From Candidatus Latescibacterota bacterium (GTDB taxonomy: Bacteria; Latescibacterota; UBA2968; UBA8231), in NCBI GenBank assembly GCA_022827165.1, contig JAJDTN010000219.1:1-13344 (forward strand): a stretch of DNA of 13,344 nucleotides, given 5' to 3'. Made by a program: the position numbers and the translations under genes. The notes under the pieces were generated by a model, which was not told the origin of the DNA, ran no database searches, and saw only the letters and a program-made list of their open reading frames with translations. This document shows, piece after piece, positions 6,553-13,344 of this stretch (positions are counted from its first letter, which is position 1; each line of letters opens with the position of its first letter).

Positions 6553-7845
6553 ATGAGCCCCGCGCCCCTCCAGGGCCGCTGGGAGTCGGACTTCCCCGTG
6601 CGCGCGGTGACGCACGGCCCCCGGCACCACTTCTTCGGCTACTACGACAAGTCCTGCTGGGACGGCGGCGGGCGCCGCCTCCTCTGCCTCGAGACGGAGT
6701 TCCTGGCGCGGCCTCCCACCGCCGCCGACAGCGCCGCCGTGGGCGTCGTCGACCTCGAGGGCGGCGGGTTCCGCGCCCTCGGCCGGACCCGCGCCTGGTG
6801 CTGGCAGCAGAGCTCGATGCTCCACTGGCTGCCGTCGCCCCACGCCAGCGGACACGTGGCCGACCGCGGCCCGGCGCCGGCGACCCCCTGGATCATCCAC
6901 AACGACCGCCTGGACCCGGGCGAGGAGCCGCAGCGGCCCAGCGAGCACGGCTGGGAGGACATCCCGGACGGCGAGGCCCGCTTCGTCTCCGTCGTGCGGG
7001 ACTCGTCGACCGGGGCGGTGGTGCGCACCCTGCCGCGGCCGGTCTACGCCCTGAGCCGCGACGGCCGCCAGGCGGTGACCCTGAGCTTCTCCCGCCTGCA
7101 GCACCAGCGCCCCGGCTACGGGTACCCCGGGGTGCCCGACCCCGGGCGGGATGTGCCGGAGCCGGAGGACGACGGCATCTGGTGGCTCGATGTCGAGACC
7201 GGCGAGAACCGCCTGATCCTCTCCCTCGCCCAGGTCGCCGCCATCGAGCGCGGCCCCGGCTTCGACGGCGCCGTGCACCGCTTCAACCACCTGCAGTTCT
7301 CGCCCGACGACCGCCGCTTCGTCTTCCTCCACCGCTGGCAGACCGGCCCCGACGCGCCCCGGCACCACCGCATGATCACGGCGCGGCCCGACGGCGGCGA
7401 GCTGGCCATCGTCGCCTCCCAGGGCGCGGTCTCCCACTTCGACTGGCGCGACCCGGACCACATCCTGGCCTGGGCCTTCCAGGAGGGCATCGGCCAGCGC
7501 TACCTCCTCTTCCGGGACCGCGCCCTGCACCAGGTGGAGGTGGTGGGCGAGGGCCAGCTCACCGAGGACGGCCACTGCAGCTACTCGCCCGACGGCCGCT
7601 GGCTGCTCACCGACACCTATCCCCGGGGCGGGACCACGCGCACCCTGATCCTCTACGACCTGGCCGGGGAGCGCCGCGTGGACGTGGGGCGCTTCCACTC
7701 GCCGCCCGCCATCACCGGCGAGATCCGCTGCGACCTGCACCCGCGCTGGAACCGCGACGGCACCCAGGTCTGCATCGATTCGGCCCACGAGGGCCACCGC
7801 CAGCTCTACATCGTCGACGTGAGCCGCCTCACCGCCGGCGGCTGA
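6553..7845 (+). CDS. Cytoplasmic beta-propeller protein (TolB/oligogalacturonate-lyase-like), function unknown
   Basis: A 430-residue protein without signal peptide, built of repeated blades of the 'SPDGRxxxxTD' type: ALSRDGRQAVTLSFSR (166-181), QFSPDDRRFVFLHRW (248-262), SYSPDGRWLLTDTYP (343-357) and RWNRDGTQVCIDSAHEG (398-414). It is rich in conserved-looking histidines, for example HHFFGYYDKSCWD (25-37), FNHLQFSP (244-251), VSHFDW (293-298) and DLHPRW (394-399). This layout recalls the seven-bladed oligogalacturonate lyases (PL22) and TolB-like propellers, where histidines hold a metal. Exact catalytic residues cannot be assigned, and no lyase activity should be assumed. Relatives I recall occur in polysaccharide biosynthesis clusters, which would fit the glycan genes to the left. 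The ATG at 6553 follows the small gene by ten bases; no strong ribosome binding site is seen. Confidence 0.75.
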   Translation: MSPAPLQGRWESDFPVRAVTHGPRHHFFGYYDKSCWDGGGRRLLCLETEFLARPPTAADSAAVGVVDLEGGGFRALGRTRAWCWQQSSMLHWLPSPHASGHVADRGPAPATPWIIHNDRLDPGEEPQRPSEHGWEDIPDGEARFVSVVRDSSTGAVVRTLPRPVYALSRDGRQAVTLSFSRLQHQRPGYGYPGVPDPGRDVPEPEDDGIWWLDVETGENRLILSLAQVAAIERGPGFDGAVHRFNHLQFSPDDRRFVFLHRWQTGPDAPRHHRMITARPDGGELAIVASQGAVSHFDWRDPDHILAWAFQEGIGQRYLLFRDRALHQVEVVGEGQLTEDGHCSYSPDGRWLLTDTYPRGGTTRTLILYDLAGERRVDVGRFHSPPAITGEIRCDLHPRWNRDGTQVCIDSAHEGHRQLYIVDVSRLTAGG

Positions 7846-7854
7846 CAACTCCGT

Positions 7855-7869
7855 CCGGCATCCTGCCGG
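7855..7869. terminator. Short hairpin between convergent genes, possible bidirectional terminator
   Basis: CCGGCA, a three-base loop TCC, then TGCCGG form a perfect six-base-pair stem in the 52-base gap between the convergent propeller and DUF5686 genes. There is no T-run on either side, so it is not a classical rho-independent terminator. Position and stem strength are the only support. Nearby CCGCCGGCGG (7833-7842) at the end of the propeller gene is also self-complementary. Confidence 0.35.
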
Positions 7870-7897
7870 CGGCGGTCAGCGCCCCGAGGTCACCGAA

Positions 7898-10372
7898 TCA
7901 CCAGCGCGCCAGGCTCGCCCCCGCGCTCCAGCCGGCCCGGTCCAGCCGCCGGGTGAGGTCGAGGCGCAGCAGGTGGAAGAGCACCAGCGACACCCCGGCC
8001 TCGTGGCGGAAGCCGTCCTCGTAGCGCGGCTCGTAGCCCAGGCCGGCCCGCCGTTCGGCGTCGATCCAGGTGCGGCCCGAGGCGCCGTGCACCACCAGCC
8101 CCGCCCCGCGCATGGCCAAACCCCACAACCCCAGCAGCTCGAAGGGGGCGCTGCGGAAGTCGTGCTCCCAGTAGAGGGCGGCGTAGTGCTCGCCCTCGTG
8201 GGGATGGCCGCGCACGCTGCGGAAGGCGCCGAAGGGGGAGAAGGGGAGCAGGCCCGCCTCCAGGGCGCCGAAGCGCTGCGGGGGCAGCCGGCCGAAGGCG
8301 TAGCCCGCCACCAGCCGCAGATCGAGGGTGTTGGGCCGCCAGCGGCGCCGGAGGAAGGTCCGGAACTGGCCGTCGAGGGCCAGGTGCAGGCGGGTGAAGG
8401 AGAAGTCGCCCCCCAGCAGGCCGGCGTGCTCCACCGTCACCTCGGCGCGCCGGTTGGCCCGGATCCCGAAGGGACGGTAGGGACCGCCCCGTTCGAAGCG
8501 GGCCTCCAGCGAGCGCAGCCGGCCCTCCTCGACGGCGGGATTCGGCCGCGGCTGCCAGTCGCGCCCCAGGAGATTGAAGCGGGTCGTCTGCGCCAGGGAG
8601 GAGTGGTCCTCGTCCCGGAGGGCCACCTCCAGGGCGGTGCGGCCCGGCAGCCACAGCCGCAGGCGGGACCGCAGCCCCTCGCGCCAGTACCAGTCGAAGT
8701 AGTCGTCCAGGCCCAGCAGGGACTGGGCGCTGTTGATCAGCAGGGAATAGCTGTCCGAAGGGATGCGCGGCACCTTGCCGCTGCCGTACTCCAGGTCGAC
8801 CCGAAGGCGGGTCGCCGCCATCTCCCATCCCCAGGCGGCGCGCCCGCGCCAGGACCAGCGCTTCAGGCCCAGGTCGTATGCACCGCCGCCGCCCGTCTCC
8901 AGGCCGGCGAGACCCGCCCCGCCGGGACCAGGGCTCCGGACCATGGTCGTACCCGGCGCCGCCTCCTGCCGCCGGGGGGCCTGCCAGCCGCGGCTCCCCT
9001 CCAGGCCCAGGTGCGCTCCACCGACGCGGTCATGGCCCAGGTCGGGCTTCCAGTCGATCCCGAGTCCTCGCCGCCGGACCGCCCCCTCGCCGGACGGCTT
9101 GACGTCGACGGCCTCCTCGCCTCCCTCCTCCCCCGTGTCGACCAGCAGGCGGGCGAGAAAGCCGGTGGGGCGGAAGGCCCTCTCCAGGCGCAGGGAGGTG
9201 TCGATGGCGGCGTAGGCCTCTCGCTCCCGCTCGGAGAGGGGCACCTTGTCCGCCAGTCCGGCGAAGGTGCTGTCCCGGGCCACGGCCACGGTATCGACGC
9301 GCAGCACCTGCTCCCCGATGTAGAGCGAGTCGGGCAGGCCGGCGTTGACCTCGTAGTCGTCGAGCCGCGTCAGGGAGGTGAACCGGGCGGCGGGGAAGCG
9401 CAGCCCCACGATGCCGATCTCCGCCTCCAGCGTGAACCGGTAGTCCACCGGCAGCCAGACCTCGCCGAAGCCGCGGAACTGCTGGCGCCAGGTGAGGTCG
9501 AGGTGTTCCACCACGGGCAGGGGCACGGCGGAGGCCACGGCGGCGCGGCTCGGCGCCAGCTCCACCTCCAGGAGGGCGAAGGCCTCGTCGAGGACCGAGA
9601 CCCGGCCAACGAAGGCGGTGGCCAGCCGGCTCTTCGGCTCGACGGAGATGTCGAAGACCACCCGGTCGTCCAGGTAGCGCCGCCCCATCAGGCGGAACCG
9701 GTAGTGCTCGAGGGCCTCCGGGTGGGTCGGGCCGATCAGGCTCTGCCCGAGCATGGGGATGTCGTCGTCGTGGAAGTCGACGAATCCCTCGAGGGTGGAG
9801 ACGAACCCGTCCCCGGGCTCCAGGTTGCGCGTCGTGCGCCGGGACTTGACCACCTCGCGAAGGCCGCGGTCCCGGTCCCGGAAGATCTCCGAGGCGGTCT
9901 CGCCGATGGAGACGATGCCGTCGTCGTTCTCCAGGATCCGGCGGGTGTAGGCGCGGGCGCGGTAGCCGGCCAGCAGGGGCCGCCAGGCCTGCTTGTTGCG
10001 GATCACCCGGGCCATGATGCGCTCCGCCGGGTCTCCGGGGGTCACTACCTGGGCTTCGAGGGGGTAGGGCGCCGGTGTCAGGACGAGGTCGACGCGTCCC
10101 GTCGGGGCGGTGAGGACGCTGTCGCGGGAGGCGTAGCCGATGTGGCTCGCCCTCAGGGCCGCCGGCCAGCGCCGCACCTCGATGCGGTACTCGCCCTCGT
10201 CGTTGGCGATGGTGCCGCGGTAGGCGCCGGCCAGCCGCACCGTCGCCGCCGGCAGGGGTTCCCCCGTGGCCGCGTCGACGACGGTGCCCTGCACCCACCA
10301 GGGCTGGCCGTGGGCGGGAGGAGCCATCCACAGGACGGCGAGGACCGCCAGTCCCCTCGTCACCGGGCCCAT
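7898..10372 (-). CDS. DUF5686-family outer-membrane protein with carboxypeptidase-regulatory-like domain
   Basis: An 824-residue exported protein. Residues 1-22 form a signal peptide (hydrophobic LAVLAVLW, cleavage after PPAHG). Residues about 27-100 are a carboxypeptidase-regulatory-like beta-sandwich: VQGTVVDAATGEPLPAATV, then GTIANDEGEYRI and HIGYASRD. Next comes a DUF5686 start (DPAERIMARVIRNK, 114-127) and a long beta-rich region. The last third consists of amphipathic strands with aromatic girdles and ends in an aromatic Trp (SLARW), as outer-membrane barrels do. The family is common in Bacteroidota and has no firmly established role. The ATG at 10372 shares one base with the histidine kinase stop (TGATG), so translation is probably coupled. 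It is the last gene of the minus-strand operon and may be the envelope-facing product of the signalling system, or its monitored target. Confidence 0.85.
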   Translation of the reverse strand: MGPVTRGLAVLAVLWMAPPAHGQPWWVQGTVVDAATGEPLPAATVRLAGAYRGTIANDEGEYRIEVRRWPAALRASHIGYASRDSVLTAPTGRVDLVLTPAPYPLEAQVVTPGDPAERIMARVIRNKQAWRPLLAGYRARAYTRRILENDDGIVSIGETASEIFRDRDRGLREVVKSRRTTRNLEPGDGFVSTLEGFVDFHDDDIPMLGQSLIGPTHPEALEHYRFRLMGRRYLDDRVVFDISVEPKSRLATAFVGRVSVLDEAFALLEVELAPSRAAVASAVPLPVVEHLDLTWRQQFRGFGEVWLPVDYRFTLEAEIGIVGLRFPAARFTSLTRLDDYEVNAGLPDSLYIGEQVLRVDTVAVARDSTFAGLADKVPLSEREREAYAAIDTSLRLERAFRPTGFLARLLVDTGEEGGEEAVDVKPSGEGAVRRRGLGIDWKPDLGHDRVGGAHLGLEGSRGWQAPRRQEAAPGTTMVRSPGPGGAGLAGLETGGGGAYDLGLKRWSWRGRAAWGWEMAATRLRVDLEYGSGKVPRIPSDSYSLLINSAQSLLGLDDYFDWYWREGLRSRLRLWLPGRTALEVALRDEDHSSLAQTTRFNLLGRDWQPRPNPAVEEGRLRSLEARFERGGPYRPFGIRANRRAEVTVEHAGLLGGDFSFTRLHLALDGQFRTFLRRRWRPNTLDLRLVAGYAFGRLPPQRFGALEAGLLPFSPFGAFRSVRGHPHEGEHYAALYWEHDFRSAPFELLGLWGLAMRGAGLVVHGASGRTWIDAERRAGLGYEPRYEDGFRHEAGVSLVLFHLLRLDLTRRLDRAGWSAGASLARW

Positions 10373-11666
10373 CAGAACCGGATGGCGAACCGGGTCGGCC
10401 CGCCCGCCGGGCTCTCCAGGGAGAAGGCGAAGCCGTGGCGGCCCAGGATCTCCTGCACCAGGGTCAGGCCGAGGCCGCGGCGGTTCTCCTTGGTGCTGAA
10501 GAAGGGGGTGAAGAGGCTCTCGGCCACCTCGGGATCGATCCCCGGTCCCGTGTCCTCGATCACGGCGAAGGGCCGCTCCTCGGCCCCCAGGCGGATGGTG
10601 ATGCGGCCGTCCTCGCCGATCGCCTCCACGGCGTTCTTCAGGATGTTGACGAAGACCTGCTCCATCTGGCCCTCGTCCATGGCGACGGGCGCCAGGGCCT
10701 CCTGCACGTCCCAGGCCCATTCGATCCCGCGCTCCTCGCATTCGGCGCGCATTAGCAGACCGATGCCGCGCAGCAGTCCCTCCAGGTCCACCGGCCGCGG
10801 CCGCGGCGCCGGCAGCCGCACGACCTCGGCATAGCTGCGCATGAAGGCGCTGAGATGGTCGATGCGGCCGCTGGCCACCCGCAGGGCGTTCTCGAAGTCG
10901 CCGCGGTCGTCCTCGCGCAGCTGGTCCTTGTAGTTGAGACAGGAGTGGAGCAGCGAGTTCACCGCCCCCGTGGAGTTGTTCACCTCGTGCGACAGCAGCC
11001 GGATCACCTTCTCGTACGCCGCCTTCTCCGAGAGGCGCAGCTCCTCGGTCAGCTCCTCCATGTGGATGAAGCCGCGAGGGAAGCCCTGGTCGAGGAACTG
11101 CGACTTGCGGCACAGCACCCGCCGCCCCTGCAGGGGCAGGACCTCGGACCCGCCCACGTCGAGGGCCTCCAGGGAGCGGCCGAAGGCCGTGCCCAGCTCT
11201 TCCAGCCCGCGGCCGGAAGCCTCGTCCCCGGCCAGCCCCAGCAGGCGCTCGGCGGCGGGGTTGGCCAGGGCGATGCGGCCGTCGAAGTCGAGGGTGACGA
11301 TCCCCGACGGCGACGCGGCGAGGATCTTGTCCATGAAGTAGTGCTGCTCCTCCAGCCGCGTGCGCTCCTCGCGCAGCTGGTCGATCATGCGGTTGTAGAC
11401 GCCCACGAGGCGGTCCATCTCCGGCTGGCCCACCTCGATGAACTTGCTGGTGAAGTCGCGCTCGCCGATCAGCTCGGCGCCGGTGCCGATCAGGTCGAGA
11501 GGCACGCGCAGATGGTGGACCAGGCGGGCGCCGGCGAGGAAGGAGAGCAGGAAGAACAGCTCCAGGGCCAGCAGCCAGGGCTTCTCGTCGATCAGCAGGT
11601 ACCCGGAGACCCCGGCGAAGACGAGGTGGATGCCGAGCAGGTAGAGGACGAGCTTGAGGCGCAGGC

Positions 11667-11670
<4 letters not shown>
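10372..11670 (-). CDS. Membrane sensor histidine kinase with minimal extracytoplasmic loop
   Basis: A 432-residue kinase. Two transmembrane helices (about 5-27 and 31-53) are joined by only a few residues (DEKPW), so there is no periplasmic sensor domain. A HAMP-like linker (about 55-108), a PAS domain (about 113-205) and a HisKA-type dimerisation helix with SHEVNNSTGAVNSLL follow; His228 is the expected phosphorylation site. The ATPase domain shows the N box (VNILKNAVEAI, Asn346), G1 box EDTGPGID (372-379), F box LFTPFFSTKE (386-395) and G2 box RRGLGLTLV (397-405). The start is a TTG at 11670 overlapping the response regulator stop (TTGA); the frame is open further upstream but only out of frame inside the regulator. 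It should phosphorylate the adjacent regulator. The HEVNN form is typical of kinases I recall beside MacB-like exporters in FCB bacteria. Confidence 0.9.
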
Positions 11671-13049
<1,379 letters not shown>

Positions 13050-13060
13050 CGCTCTTCCTC

Positions 13061-13344
13061 TCATTCGGAGTGCAGGGCCTCGGCCGGCCGCACGCGGCAG
13101 GCCAGGCGCCCCGGGTAGAGACTGCAGACGACCACGAGCCCGTAGACCACCAGCGCCGCGAGAGCCAGGCTGAGGATGAAGATGCCGGCGCCGTAGTCGA
13201 GCAGATCGAGGAGCGGCAGCTGCACGATCAGCACCACGGCGGCGAGGACGCCGACGCTGGCCACCAACAATATCTCCCCCGTCAGCTGCCCGAAGATACC
13301 GACCGCCGACCCGCCCAGGGCCCTCCTCAGGCCGATCTCCTCCA
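13061..13344 (-). CDS. MacB/FtsX-like ABC transporter permease, C-terminal fragment (runs off window)
   Basis: Only the last 94 residues or so are inside the window; the 5' part lies beyond the right edge. The fragment begins with EEIGLRRALGGSAVGIF, the conserved cytoplasmic segment ('EIGLRRALGAS') of MacB-type permeases. Two hydrophobic helices follow (ILLVASVGVLAAVVLIVQL and AGIFILSLALAALVVYGLVV), and it ends with the typical C-terminus PGRLACRVRPAEALHSE. MacB/FtsX permeases work with an ATPase and usually a membrane fusion protein and TolC-like channel to extrude peptides, lipoproteins or drugs, or to transmit signals mechanically. The stop lies two bases from, or overlaps, the response regulator start, so these genes form one operon. 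The missing upstream genes would probably include the ATPase and further permeases. Confidence 0.88.
   Translation of the reverse strand, partial: EEIGLRRALGGSAVGIFGQLTGEILLVASVGVLAAVVLIVQLPLLDLLDYGAGIFILSLALAALVVYGLVVVCSLYPGRLACRVRPAEALHSE

Noticed and set aside
7973..10834. 953-codon open frame on the plus strand, antisense to the DUF5686 protein and kinase.
   Set aside because: The translation is low-complexity, without domains, and has no ribosome binding site. The minus-strand genes have coherent domains in the same DNA.
10373..11113. Upstream extension of the DUF5686 frame into the kinase, which would give a 1071-residue protein.
   Set aside because: The ATG at 10372 is followed directly by a signal peptide and overlaps the kinase stop. 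The extension is low-complexity and antiparallel to no known domain.

Overview
The window is GC-rich DNA (about 75-78 % in lines I counted by hand, dropping to about 50-62 % across 5345-6280) with tightly packed protein genes. I see no rRNA, tRNA, CRISPR array, transposase or phage gene, and no gene-free stretch longer than about 160 bases. The protein families point to a didermic (outer-membrane) bacterium: a DUF5686-type outer-membrane protein with a carboxypeptidase-regulatory-like domain, and an NtrC-type sigma-54 activator linked to a MacB/FtsX-like permease. Both are typical of the Bacteroidota/FCB radiation. With this GC content, a high-GC FCB-type lineage (Krumholzibacteriota-, Eisenbacteria- or Gemmatimonadota-like) is plausible, but that is inference.

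Left part (6-5182). A PLP-dependent DegT/DnrJ/EryC1-family sugar aminotransferase is on the minus strand. Divergent from it, across 79 bases containing a perfect TATAAT, is a plus-strand operon of four genes: a polyprenyl-phosphate phosphosugar transferase (MraY/WecA/TagO superfamily), a short-chain NAD-dependent epimerase/dehydratase resembling uronate dehydrogenase, a small P-loop kinase-like protein, and a concentrative (CNT/NupC) nucleoside transporter. Stops and starts overlap at the first two junctions and an 11-base gap precedes the transporter, so the four are probably co-transcribed. The region suggests lipid-linked glycan synthesis next to sugar-acid and nucleoside handling.

Middle (5183-7897). 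A secreted stand-alone CBM9-like carbohydrate-binding protein lies in markedly lower-GC DNA. An AT-rich spacer with a likely promoter follows, then an 87-residue protein of unknown function and, 10 bases on, a cytoplasmic 430-residue beta-propeller protein distantly reminiscent of TolB/oligogalacturonate-lyase propellers. A short hairpin separates this from the convergent minus-strand operon.

Right part (7898-13344, minus strand, read from right to left). The end of a MacB/FtsX-like ABC permease, which runs off the right edge, is followed by an NtrC-family response regulator, a membrane histidine kinase with almost no extracytoplasmic loop, and an 824-residue DUF5686-family outer-membrane protein. 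Every junction is a stop/start overlap or nearly so. I read this as a transporter-coupled two-component system for envelope stress or export, with an outer-membrane barrel as its last gene. It is the most system-like element of the window.
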